From: JANMEX01 sp041751995
Lineage (GTDB): Bacteria; Pseudomonadota; Alphaproteobacteria; Rhizobiales; Rhizobiaceae
Direction: 5' to 3'
DNA length: 43,971 nt
Assembly: GCA_041751995.1 (NCBI GenBank)
Contig: JBGSHY010000005.1
Span: 1-43,971 of the forward strand
The notes below the pieces were generated by a model. It did no database searches. It saw nothing but the letters and a program-made list of their open reading frames with translations, and was not told where the DNA came from. This document shows, one piece after another, positions 1 through 8,466 of this stretch (positions are counted from its first letter, which is position 1; each line of letters starts with the position of its first letter). A program made the translations under genes and the position numbers.

Positions 1-1296
1 GAGGAAACCGCCAAGCTGCTTGCTGATGCGGAAGCCGCGCTCCTTTCGGCACCGGATCTGGCTGAAGTCACCGCCCGTCTGAATTCAATTTCGACAGAAG
101 TCGCGCAGGGCCGCGCCGTGTTGGCGGAGGCCCGCGCAAAGCACGAAGGCCTGAAGCGCGAGGCGGAGGCCCGCCAGCGACGCCTTGTGGCAATCGAAAG
201 CGATCGCAAGAACTGGATTTCGCGCGGTGAGAATGCCCACAATCAGATCGGCTCGCTCAACGAGCGTCGCGAGGAAGCCGCGCGCGAACTTGGCGCACTG
301 GCCGACGGACCGGATGAACTCGAAGCCCGTCGCCGCGCCTTGATGAGCGAATTGTCTCTGGCCGAAACTGCCCGCAAGGACGCCGCCGACAGGCTGCAGA
401 CAGCCGAAAACCGGCAACAGGAACTTGACCGCGCCGCGACAGTGTCCATCCAGACCTTGTCTGAATCGCGCGAAAACCGCGCCCGTGCCGAAGAGCGCCT
501 GGTCGCCGCCCGCGATCGCCGCGCGGAGATCGAAGCCCGCATCCGCGAAGTGGCGCAGGTCGAGCCGCACGAAGTGTTCAAGCTGACCGGCCTTGGCCAC
601 GACGATCCGCTGCCGCCTGCAGAACTCACCGAGCGCAACCTCGACCGGCTTAAGATCGAGCGTGAACGTCTGGGTGCCGTCAATCTGCGCGCCGAGGAAG
701 AGCAGTCCGAGCTTTCCGGGCGTCTGGAAACCATCATCTCCGAGCGCGAAGACGTGGTCGAGGCGATCAAGACCTTGCGCCAGGCCATCCAAGGTCTCAA
801 CCGCGAAGGCCGCGAACGTCTGCTCGGCGCATTCGACGTGGTCAATGGCCATTTCCAGCGCCTGTTCACCCATCTGTTCGGCGGCGGCACGGCAGAGCTT
901 CAGCTGATCGAAAGCGATGACCCGCTCGAAGCCGGCCTTGAAATCCTCGCCCGCCCGCCCGGCAAGAAGCCGCAGACCATGACGCTGCTTTCGGGCGGCG
1001 AGCAGGCGTTGACGGCAATGGCGCTGATTTTCGCCGTGTTCCTGACCAATCCCGCGCCGATTTGCGTGCTCGACGAAGTCGATGCGCCGCTTGATGATCA
1101 TAACGTCGAGCGCTTCTGCAACCTCATGGACGAAATGGCCCGAACGACCGAGACCCGCTTCGTCATCATCACCCACAACCCCATCACCATGGCCCGCATG
1201 AACCGCCTTTTCGGCGTCACCATGGCAGAGCAGGGCGTGAGCCAGCTGGTCAGCGTCGATTTACAGACCGCCGAGCAGATCAGGGAAGCGAGTTAA
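1..1296 (+). CDS. smc: Chromosome segregation protein SMC, C-terminal part (5' end outside window)
   Basis: The frame is open from the first base, so this is the last 431 codons of a protein whose family is about 1150 residues long. SMC dimers form the condensin-like ATPase that organises and segregates the chromosome. The first half is rich in E, R, A and Q with no proline-rich breaks, as expected for the returning coiled-coil arm. The C-terminal head follows: the ABC signature LLSGGEQALTAMAL (about bases 984-1025) and Walker B/D-loop CVLDEVDAPLDD (about 1064-1100), then the H-loop region FVIITHNPITM. The N-terminal head and hinge lie upstream of the window. The GTG at 118 is an internal codon and not the start. 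Identification is secure from the head motifs. Confidence 0.97.
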   Translation, partial: EETAKLLADAEAALLSAPDLAEVTARLNSISTEVAQGRAVLAEARAKHEGLKREAEARQRRLVAIESDRKNWISRGENAHNQIGSLNERREEAARELGALADGPDELEARRRALMSELSLAETARKDAADRLQTAENRQQELDRAATVSIQTLSESRENRARAEERLVAARDRRAEIEARIREVAQVEPHEVFKLTGLGHDDPLPPAELTERNLDRLKIERERLGAVNLRAEEEQSELSGRLETIISEREDVVEAIKTLRQAIQGLNREGRERLLGAFDVVNGHFQRLFTHLFGGGTAELQLIESDDPLEAGLEILARPPGKKPQTMTLLSGGEQALTAMALIFAVFLTNPAPICVLDEVDAPLDDHNVERFCNLMDEMARTTETRFVIITHNPITMARMNRLFGVTMAEQGVSQLVSVDLQTAEQIREAS

Positions 1297-1326
1297 GCGA
1301 CCGCGAGCCTCATCTTGCGCGCACGT

Positions 1327-1986
1327 CTAACACGGCGGTTGATCCGACGTTACCTTGAGACTTGCGTCATCCACGTTCCAGGAATTCTTGCCCCTCGAGG
1401 AGCCGTGCACATCCACCTGCCATTCATACAAAGCACCTGAATAGCGTGCGGTCCAATCGCCCCCTTGCGCCGGCCTCGGGCAAGGTCCTTGCCGCGTGAC
1501 CTTTCGATTGCGGCAGTCTTGATACCGGACAGGGACTGTTTTGTACCCGTACCGCGCCGATCCCGTGCCGCCTATCGGCTTGCACCTGGCAAGAAACGCG
1601 TCTTTTTTGTTTGGATCCGTATCGACATCAATCTGGCTGCACGCTTTTCTGTCCAGTCGAGTCCGCCAGCGGCAAGTGGGCTGCATGGAAGTCGCAGGGC
1701 GGCTTTGTCCCAAAAGGTAAGCCTTTACTGCGCCAATTGCTTCCAATTCGGTAAGGTTCGGTGTCGTTGAGGAACTCGCGCGGCCGCCATTGTTTCTGTC
1801 GTCGCATGAAACCAGCGCTGCACCAACGAGGAATAACCCAAACATACGAAAGAAAATCACAAGCGTTCGACAAACCCGGGTACGATTGTGGGGCAACTCG
1901 TTAAAAACTGCCCTCAACGTTTCCGTTTGCGGCTTCGGTATCTGCTGGCAATCTGACATTCTGTGTGTCTTTTTCGGCAGAAACAT
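1327..1986 (-). CDS. Hypothetical cysteine-rich protein, putative lipoprotein
   Basis: No family recognised. The open frame gives 219 residues. A hydrophobic stretch MFGLFLVGAALVSC ends in a plausible lipobox (LVSC) followed by charged DDRN, so the mature protein may be a lipid-anchored periplasmic or outer-membrane protein. If so, the true start is probably internal: ATG at 1845 starts exactly at MFGLFL but has no basic n-region and no clear ribosome site, and the ATGs at 1959 and 1986 are alternatives. After the lipid Cys there are six more Cys spread over about 120 residues, which suggests disulfides. The gene runs convergently to smc, with its stop 30 bp past the smc stop. Reality of the gene is likely but the start is unsure. 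Confidence 0.55.
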   Translation of the reverse strand: MFLPKKTHRMSDCQQIPKPQTETLRAVFNELPHNRTRVCRTLVIFFRMFGLFLVGAALVSCDDRNNGGRASSSTTPNLTELEAIGAVKAYLLGQSRPATSMQPTCRWRTRLDRKACSQIDVDTDPNKKDAFLARCKPIGGTGSARYGYKTVPVRYQDCRNRKVTRQGPCPRPAQGGDWTARYSGALYEWQVDVHGSSRGKNSWNVDDASLKVTSDQPPC

Positions 1987-2129
1987 CCAAGAGTTATCTT
2001 ACCGCGTTATGGAGCAGACGTCGTCAACTATTTGCCATGCCTGAGGCAAAAGGTTTTGAATTCGAGACTGCAAGGCCAAGCCGGCTGAGAAGGCGCCTCT
2101 GGCGCGCACATTTGACATGACCGCATCGG

Positions 2130-3209
2130 CTACTCGGAAGTTGCGCTTGTTGGAGGCGCAAATTCCGCAAAGAGCGCGGCGCAGATCGCCTTTTCCGTTA
2201 AATTTTCAATTGCATGCGCCCTGGCGGCGCTGGCCATCTCCTTTAGGCTCTCCTTGTCGGACAAGGCTGCCTTGACGATCTCAACCAGCCGGTCCTCGTC
2301 AGGATAATAGGCGAGGCAATGCTTACCGATCACCAATGGCCGGTAGCGGTCGATAGACGGAGCGCTGACCATTGGCACCGAACCGCAAAGCGCCGCTTCG
2401 ATGTGCCGGTAGCAGTCCCAGCCGAGCCCGGCCGGTGAAAGCACCAGCCATGCCTCCGCGCAGCGCTGATAAAACTCCGCACGCGGCACCGGCTGTTCGG
2501 GCCAGTCGACATCAACGCCCGCCGCCTTGAGCGCTGCCAACTGGGCGGGCACCAGCGCCCGCACGCTGCTGTTGCCGTCGATCGCGCCAGCGAAAAACAG
2601 GTCGCGGCGTTTTACGGCATTTCCGGCAGCAAGAGCCGCGTCCGCCAATTCTGAATGCAAGCCAAGGCCGATTGGCCTCACCTTGCCGATTCGCTCCAGC
2701 CACAGGCGCTTTCGGCGAAAGCTGGCGCCCGGCAGGCGACGATGGGCGGATCCGTAAAGTGTCTGCCAATGATCGATTGGCAACTCGCGCTTGAAAAAGG
2801 CGCGCGCCTTGTCAAGCAGGAAGAAGCTGTGCCGCGGCAGGCCAAAGCTGTCGGACCGATCAACAGCAATCATCCGGTCGCCTGGAAAAAACCGCAGAAG
2901 GGCAAAGGTCAGCGGACTGATGAGCGCGCCCCAAAGTTCGCCGGGGCGGCCTTTCAGCACTGTGAATTTGAAGGCCGCCAGAAATGATCGTGGGCTCCAG
3001 CCGGGATAAAATGGCGGCGCCACCACAATCAGGTCATAGTCGCCGCGCCGGGCTGCGCGCAGGGTGCGCAGAAAGGCACGGATGCCAAAAAACGGGTTTT
3101 GCCTACGGTGAGGCGCGCGATAACCGGTAAAATACGCTTCGGTTATGTCCGGCATGGCTGCAGAGAATAACGCATGTTCGCCGATCTCTAACACCCTTGC
3201 GCCACTCAC
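2130..3209 (-). CDS. Glycosyltransferase-like protein
   Basis: A 359-residue protein with the look of a GT-B glycosyltransferase. The C-terminal half has a typical donor-site pattern: LVLSPAGLGWDCYRHIEAALCGSVPMV, that is, an acidic residue in a helix followed by a glycine/serine turn, then YPDEDRLVEIV. It would transfer a sugar in cell-envelope or exopolysaccharide synthesis; donor and acceptor are unknown. The start is GTG at 3209, supported by a strong ribosome site (GGAGG at 3216-3220, 6 bp upstream). No transmembrane segment is obvious. It is transcribed away from ppdK and stands alone, though other surface-sugar genes (8467-10461 and 24777-25727) lie in the window. The exact family is not certain; it could be an exostosin-like or GT1/GT4-like enzyme. 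Confidence 0.75.
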   Translation of the reverse strand: MSGARVLEIGEHALFSAAMPDITEAYFTGYRAPHRRQNPFFGIRAFLRTLRAARRGDYDLIVVAPPFYPGWSPRSFLAAFKFTVLKGRPGELWGALISPLTFALLRFFPGDRMIAVDRSDSFGLPRHSFFLLDKARAFFKRELPIDHWQTLYGSAHRRLPGASFRRKRLWLERIGKVRPIGLGLHSELADAALAAGNAVKRRDLFFAGAIDGNSSVRALVPAQLAALKAAGVDVDWPEQPVPRAEFYQRCAEAWLVLSPAGLGWDCYRHIEAALCGSVPMVSAPSIDRYRPLVIGKHCLAYYPDEDRLVEIVKAALSDKESLKEMASAARAHAIENLTEKAICAALFAEFAPPTSATSE

Positions 3210-3520
3210 AATAAGCCTCCGGACTTTTATACAACTATGACAATAGGCGTGATTTCAGCAGGCGCAAAGACGGAAAGCGTGCCAACCAAGTCGCAGATGC
3301 AAAGTGCCGCAGGCAGCTTTCAATACAGTGAGCAGCATATTCGCGGACCGGCACAGGTACCAAGCCGAGGGTGAAGTGTTCGAAATCCATAGGTAATTCG
3401 TCTGTTTTTTCGGCTTATTGCCGCAGATCAACAATTTTCTTGTTGCACTGCACCATAAGCAGTGTCACGCATAGGAAGCTGCAACAAACAGGCGGGAACC
3501 TGTGCGGCAGGAGGATATAA
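3210..3520. promoter_or_regulatory. Divergent intergenic region (glycosyltransferase / ppdK)
   Basis: This 311-bp gap holds the 5' regions of two divergent genes. I see no ORF worth calling. An inverted repeat CACTGC-7 nt-GCAGTG lies at 3446-3464, about 57 bp before the ppdK start, and could be an operator or a short hairpin. The ppdK ribosome site AGGAGG is at 3509-3514. No convincing -35/-10 pair could be picked by eye. Confidence 0.4.
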
Positions 3521-6205
3521 GTGGCCAAGTGGGTCTACTCATATGGCGGCGGTTCTGCAGAGGGCAGCGCTGCCGATCTGGCGCTGCTTGGCGGCAAGGG
3601 TGCAAACCTTGCCGAGATGGCGCGCCTTGGCCTGCCTGTTCCACCGGGCTTCACAATTTCCACCGAAGCGTGCGGCTGGTTTTTCGAGCACGGCCGCGAC
3701 ATGCCGGATGAATTGCAGGACGGTGTTGCCGAAGCGCTGGAAGCGCTGGGCGTTAAAGCCGGGCGGGCTTTCGGCGACAATGTGAACCCGTTGTTGGTCT
3801 CTGTCCGCTCCGGTTCACGCGCCTCGATGCCGGGGATGATGGATACGGTGCTCAATCTTGGCCTCAATGATGAAACCGTTGAAGGCTTGGCGCAATCAAC
3901 CGGGGACGCGCGTTTCGCGTGGGACTGCTATCGCCGCTTTATCCAGATGTATTGTGATGTGGTGCTTGGCCTCGACAATGGCTTCTTTGAAGAGTTGCTG
4001 GAAGAAGAGCGTGCCGCGCGTGAAATCACGTCCGACACCAGTTTCAACGCCGAAGACCTGAAATCCATCGTCTCCCGTTACAAGATCCTGGTCGAGGATG
4101 AGCTCGGCGAACCATTCCCGCAGGATCCGCAGGTCCAGCTTTGGGCGGCGATCCGCGCGGTGTTTTCGTCGTGGAAAAACGTCCGCGCCGTCACCTTCCG
4201 CCGCTTGCACAATATTCCAGATGACTGGGGCACTGCTGTCACGATTCAAGCCATGGTGTTCGGCAACATGGGCGAGGATTCAGCCACCGGCGTTGCATTC
4301 ACCCGTGATCCGTCAACCGGCGAAAAGGGCCTCTATGGCGAGTTCCTGCCCGATGCGCAAGGCGAAGATGTCGTGGCCGGGCTTCGCACGCCGCAAAGCC
4401 TGACTGAACGCGGACGCAAGGCAACACGGTCGATGGAGCTGTCGCTAGAAAAAGCGATGCCGCACGCGTTCGCGGAGGTTCACGCGATTGCCGACCGGCT
4501 GGAACACCATTTCCTCGACATGCAGGATATCGAGTTCACCATTGAGCGCGGCAAACTGTGGATGCTGCAGACACGCACCGGCAAGCGCACGTTGCGCGCC
4601 GCGTTGCGCATCGCCGTCGATATGGCCGCCGAAGGCATCATCACCCGCGAAGAAGCGCTGATGCGCATTGACCCTTCCGCGCTCGACCAATTGCTGCACC
4701 CGACCATCGACCCGGAGGCGGAGCGTATTGTTATCGGCTCCGGGCTGCCCGCGTCGCCGGGCGCCGCCACTGGAGAAATCGTGTTCTCCTCCGAAGAGGC
4801 CGAGCGGCTCAAGCTCGATGGTCGCAAATCCATACTGGTGCGCTCTGAGACCAGCCCAGAAGATGTGCACGGCATGCACGCAGCCGAAGGTGTATTGACC
4901 ACGCGCGGCGGCATGACCAGCCATGCGGCGGTTGTCGCGCGCGGCATGGGCAAGCCTTGCGTCACAGGTGCAGGCAATCTCAAGGTGGACCTCAAGAGCG
5001 GCGTGCTGATCGGCGCCGGCATGCGTCTCAAGCGCGGTGACATCATCACCATCGACGGCGGTTTGGGGCAGGTGCTCAAGGGCGCCGTGCCGATGCTGCA
5101 GCCGCAGCTTTCCGGCGAGTTTGCCATGGTGATGAAATGGGCCGACAAGGCGCGGCGCATGAAGGTCCGCGCCAATGCCGACAATCCTGCAGACGCCCGC
5201 GTTGCCAAGATGTTCGGAGCCGAAGGCATCGGTCTTTGCCGCACCGAGCAGATGTTCTTCGACGAAGAGCGCATTTCTGCCATGCGCGAAATGATCATTG
5301 CCGAAACCGAAGCTGAGCGCCGTGCCGCGCTCGCCCGCCTTTTACCGATCCAGCGCAAGAATTTCGTCGAATTGTTCGAGATGATGCCTGGCCTCCCGGT
5401 CACCATCCGTCTTCTCGATCCGCCGCTGCATGAGTTCTTGCCGAAGGATTTTGCCGAGGTCGTCGAAGTCGCCTCCGCCATGGGCCTGACCGTCGAACAG
5501 CTGCGTGACAGAATCGATGCGCTGCACGAGTTTAACCCGATGCTCGGTCATCGCGGCTGCCGCCTGGTTATCAGCTATCCGGAAATCGCCGAAATGCAGT
5601 CCAGGGCAATTTTCGAGGCTGCGGTAGAGGCCGGCCGCAAGACCGGCATTCCGGTTGTCGCCGAAATCATGGTGCCGCTGGTGTCGATGATGAAAGAGCT
5701 GGAATTCGTCAAGGCGCGCATATCGGAAGTCGCCAAACAGGTCATGCGCGAGAGTGGTGTCGATTTCACCTATTTGGTCGGCACCATGATCGAACTTCCG
5801 CGCGCAGCCATGCGGGCAGGGGCGATAGCCGAGGCATCGGAATTTTTCTCCTTCGGCACCAACGATTTGACGCAAACCACCTACGGCATTTCGCGCGACG
5901 ATGCGTCAACCTTCATGAACACCTACATGCAAAAGGGCCTGATGGCGCGCGATCCGTTCATGACACTCGATCGCGAGGGTGTCGGCGAAATGATCAAGAT
6001 AGCCTGTGAACGCGGCCGCGCCACGCGCCCTGACATCGCGCTCGGCGTCTGCGGCGAACATGGCGGCGAGCCGGAATCGATCCAGTTTTTTGAAGAGACC
6101 GGTCTCGATTTTGTATCCTGCTCGCCTTACCGCGTGCCGATTGCAAGGCTGGCGGCGGCACAAGCGTCCATCCGCCAGCGCGCCAAAGTTAAGACAGTTT
6201 CCTGA
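3521..6205 (+). CDS. ppdK: Pyruvate, phosphate dikinase
   Basis: Catalyses the reversible conversion of pyruvate, ATP and phosphate to phosphoenolpyruvate, AMP and pyrophosphate in the cytosol. The 894-residue length fits the family. Domains in order: ATP-grasp N-terminal domain beginning with the typical GGKGANLAEM (residues about 25-35), the swivelling phosphohistidine domain with GGMTSHAAVVARGMG whose catalytic His is residue 468, and the C-terminal PEP/pyruvate TIM barrel with FGTNDLTQTTYG and the catalytic Cys at residue 844 in GVCGEHGG. The start is GTG at 3521 with AGGAGG 6 bp before it. Its 3' end overlaps the convergent small gene by 17 bp. In rhizobia this enzyme is anaplerotic or gluconeogenic. 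No truncation or frameshift. Confidence 0.98.
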   Translation: MAKWVYSYGGGSAEGSAADLALLGGKGANLAEMARLGLPVPPGFTISTEACGWFFEHGRDMPDELQDGVAEALEALGVKAGRAFGDNVNPLLVSVRSGSRASMPGMMDTVLNLGLNDETVEGLAQSTGDARFAWDCYRRFIQMYCDVVLGLDNGFFEELLEEERAAREITSDTSFNAEDLKSIVSRYKILVEDELGEPFPQDPQVQLWAAIRAVFSSWKNVRAVTFRRLHNIPDDWGTAVTIQAMVFGNMGEDSATGVAFTRDPSTGEKGLYGEFLPDAQGEDVVAGLRTPQSLTERGRKATRSMELSLEKAMPHAFAEVHAIADRLEHHFLDMQDIEFTIERGKLWMLQTRTGKRTLRAALRIAVDMAAEGIITREEALMRIDPSALDQLLHPTIDPEAERIVIGSGLPASPGAATGEIVFSSEEAERLKLDGRKSILVRSETSPEDVHGMHAAEGVLTTRGGMTSHAAVVARGMGKPCVTGAGNLKVDLKSGVLIGAGMRLKRGDIITIDGGLGQVLKGAVPMLQPQLSGEFAMVMKWADKARRMKVRANADNPADARVAKMFGAEGIGLCRTEQMFFDEERISAMREMIIAETEAERRAALARLLPIQRKNFVELFEMMPGLPVTIRLLDPPLHEFLPKDFAEVVEVASAMGLTVEQLRDRIDALHEFNPMLGHRGCRLVISYPEIAEMQSRAIFEAAVEAGRKTGIPVVAEIMVPLVSMMKELEFVKARISEVAKQVMRESGVDFTYLVGTMIELPRAAMRAGAIAEASEFFSFGTNDLTQTTYGISRDDASTFMNTYMQKGLMARDPFMTLDREGVGEMIKIACERGRATRPDIALGVCGEHGGEPESIQFFEETGLDFVSCSPYRVPIARLAAAQASIRQRAKVKTVS

Positions 6206-6584
6206 ACTGGTCGACAACCGCCAGCCAGGCTTCGCCGAGCCGGAACAAATGTGCTGTATCGGGGTGTTCAGGTTGTGCGTCCATGGTCACACCGTCGGTA
6301 CTTAACGTGACCAGCACGATTTGATTGTTGCCATCGGGCAGCCGCACCAAAGCGGCGCGCTGAAACGGCATGCTCGACGGCGCCGGAATGTTGAACAGAA
6401 ATTCGGCGCCTATGGCCTCCGAGGCGCGACGGACAGAATTGTCGAAGCCGGCGCCGACAAGATTCTGCGCCTCCAGTGCCATGAGCAACTCGACGTTTTC
6501 AAGGTCCTGATTAAACTGCGGCGCGGTCAGGCTTTGAATTGCCTTGTTGGTGACCTGCGCGTTGGCCTGATTGATTTGTGGCAT
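6189..6584 (-). CDS. Conserved-looking hypothetical protein, about 131 residues
   Basis: No family recognised. The frame can extend to ATG 6605, but ATG 6584 is preferred because GGGAG lies 7 bp upstream of it. The product (MPQINQANAQV...) is mostly soluble, with an N-terminal N/Q-rich helix, then a mixed region containing an NNQIVLVTLSTDG strand and an acidic/hydrophobic C-terminus. No signal peptide, membrane segment or metal motif is visible. The 3' end overlaps the convergent ppdK gene by 17 bp. Codon use is similar to its neighbours, which supports a real gene. Confidence 0.6.
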   Translation of the reverse strand: MPQINQANAQVTNKAIQSLTAPQFNQDLENVELLMALEAQNLVGAGFDNSVRRASEAIGAEFLFNIPAPSSMPFQRAALVRLPDGNNQIVLVTLSTDGVTMDAQPEHPDTAHLFRLGEAWLAVVDQFRKLS

Positions 6585-6741
6585 GTGTGCGCTCCCTTGC
6601 AACATGCCCCCCGTTAATCAACTTGCTTAGCATTCAAGGCAACAATGGGGCGGGTGGTGAAATTTCGCAAAATCCAACCTCAGGTTTGCACTGCAGCGTG
6701 CAAGCGTTTATGGGGCAAAGCATGAATGCGGAACCACAATC

Positions 6742-7518
6742 ATGATGCGCCGGGAGTATGTGCGCCGCCCTTCCCGGGCGGCACGTTGGGCGTTGCCGCC
6801 ATCTGTGTTCGCGCCTGTGCTTGCCGGCACTTCCATTATTGCACATCGTATTGGCACGCTTTCGGACCAAAACTTCGTACTAGTTCTGTTGGCATCCGTG
6901 TTCCTCGGACTGTCGGGCGCGCTGTTTGCATTGTTCGGTTTGCGCGCGCTGTGGCGCGAGGCAGCAATTGGCGGCAGGCGGTCTGGCTGGGCCTTGGCGT
7001 TCAGCGCGCCCGTCCTTTTACCCGCCGCTGCCGCCATGTGGCTATACCAAACGACAGCGCCCTTGTCGGATGTCTCGACCGACACACAAGACCCGCCGCA
7101 TTTTTCATCGCACGCGCCCCGGGGACCGGGCATGAACACCAATGAGCCCCCGCGGCTCAATGTGGCTTTGCAGAAGCAATATTATGAGAATGTGACAGGC
7201 AGGCGATACCAATTGTCCTCTGAAGGCATTGCCGCGCAGGTAGGCGCACTTGTTCTGGAAAATGGATGGCAGCCGTTGTTTGACAAGCCGGTTCAACGGA
7301 CGACCGGAGAATGGCTGATCGAAGCGAAAGTGACAACGACTGTCCTCGGCTTTGTTGATGACGTTGCGATCCGCGTGACCGATGAGGGCGAGTCAACCTA
7401 TGTCGATATGCGAAGCGCCTCGAGGTTTGGCGCATTTGACCTTGGGGCCAACGCCCGGAGAATTGTCGAGTTCATGAATGCGCTGGACATCCGAATTCAG
7501 ACCACACCGCCCGGCTGA
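6742..7518 (+). CDS. DUF1499 domain membrane protein
   Basis: A 258-residue protein. The N-terminal half has hydrophobic segments (a moderately hydrophobic stretch around residues 20-40, then FVLVLLASVFLGLSGALFALFG and LAFSAPVLLPAAAAMWLY), so it is anchored in the inner membrane. The C-terminal half carries the DUF1499 pattern: DVSTDTQDPPHF after the last segment, and near the end DVAIRV...YVDMRSASRFGAFDLGANARRI..F. The role of the family is unknown. The start at ATG 6742 has no strong ribosome site; the second ATG (6745) is equally possible. It ends 9 bp before the convergent hydrolase gene. Confidence 0.85.
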   Translation: MMRREYVRRPSRAARWALPPSVFAPVLAGTSIIAHRIGTLSDQNFVLVLLASVFLGLSGALFALFGLRALWREAAIGGRRSGWALAFSAPVLLPAAAAMWLYQTTAPLSDVSTDTQDPPHFSSHAPRGPGMNTNEPPRLNVALQKQYYENVTGRRYQLSSEGIAAQVGALVLENGWQPLFDKPVQRTTGEWLIEAKVTTTVLGFVDDVAIRVTDEGESTYVDMRSASRFGAFDLGANARRIVEFMNALDIRIQTTPPG

Positions 7519-7527
7519 GCCGGCGAT

Positions 7528-8466
7528 TCAAACAGGTTTGAAGACGGCTTCGAAACCCAGCACACCTTCAATTCTGATTTTCCCCAGTTGCACCAGGCGC
7601 TCAAGATGGGCAAGGGCGGTCAGCGCAGCGGCGCCATGCAGGCGCTTGTCTGTGGCCTGATAGACGTTGGCGACGATATCACGCACATTTTGATCGCCAG
7701 CTTGCACCCGCTGCAAAATGGCGGCCTCCCGTGCGAGCCGGTGCGTCTTCAAGGCTCGCGCGTGCCGCTGCGGCTTTTCAACGGGTCCGCCATGCCCGGG
7801 CAGGAAAATGCGATCCGTGCGTTTGGCAAGCAGCGTGAGCGAATTGAGGTAGCTTTCCATCGACCCGTCCGGCGGCGCCACAATCGTTGTAGCCCAGCCC
7901 ATCACATGATCGCCGGAGAAAAGCACGCCTTCGCTCTCCAGCGCAAAGGCCATATGGTTTTCGGCATGGCCCGGCGTGGCGATGGCACGGATTTGAAACT
8001 CGCCGCAGTCTACCAATTCATTGTGACCGAGTTTCCGGTCGGGCATGAAATCAAGGTCGGCGCTGGCGTCCAGTGCATTGCCCTCGCCAACCGCCTGACC
8101 CGAGGTGTAGCGGTGCGGGCCCTCGCCAAGGCATTGCGCACCGGTATGTGCGGCCAGACGCCGCGCCAGAGGCGAGTGGTCACGATGGGTGTGGGTAATG
8201 AAAATATGTGAAACCGGGCGTCCTGCGATCAATTCCAGCAACGCGTCATAGTGCTCACTGATCTCCGGGCCGGGATCAACGACCGCCAGGGCTTCCTTGC
8301 CGATCACATAGGTATTGGTGCCATGAAAAGTGAAAGGCCCCGGATTCGGCGCGGTCAAACAGATTATCTTGTCGCCAATTCGCGATGGTTTGGATGAATT
8401 GCAGCCTGTTTCCGGATCCCAATCGGGGAAATTGCTCTTTCCGGTCATTGGAGACCAGTCAAACAA
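7528..8466 (-). CDS. MBL-fold metallo-hydrolase (LACTB2-like)
   Basis: Metallo-beta-lactamase-fold hydrolase. The zinc-binding HTHRDH motif is at about residues 91-96, with further ligands in TPGHAENHMAF, FSGDHVMGW and LPGHGGPVE. The C-terminal 70 residues look like the winged-helix tail of LACTB2-type hydrolases. The substrate is unknown; relatives act on nucleic acids or thioesters. The longest reading begins with TTG at 8466, directly abutting the stop codon of the upstream dehydratase gene (8467-8469), so translation may be coupled. ATG at 8448 (MTGKSNFPDWDP) is an equally reasonable start; neither has a strong ribosome site. It is the second gene of a probable two-gene leftward transcript. 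Confidence 0.9.
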   Translation of the reverse strand: MFDWSPMTGKSNFPDWDPETGCNSSKPSRIGDKIICLTAPNPGPFTFHGTNTYVIGKEALAVVDPGPEISEHYDALLELIAGRPVSHIFITHTHRDHSPLARRLAAHTGAQCLGEGPHRYTSGQAVGEGNALDASADLDFMPDRKLGHNELVDCGEFQIRAIATPGHAENHMAFALESEGVLFSGDHVMGWATTIVAPPDGSMESYLNSLTLLAKRTDRIFLPGHGGPVEKPQRHARALKTHRLAREAAILQRVQAGDQNVRDIVANVYQATDKRLHGAAALTALAHLERLVQLGKIRIEGVLGFEAVFKPV

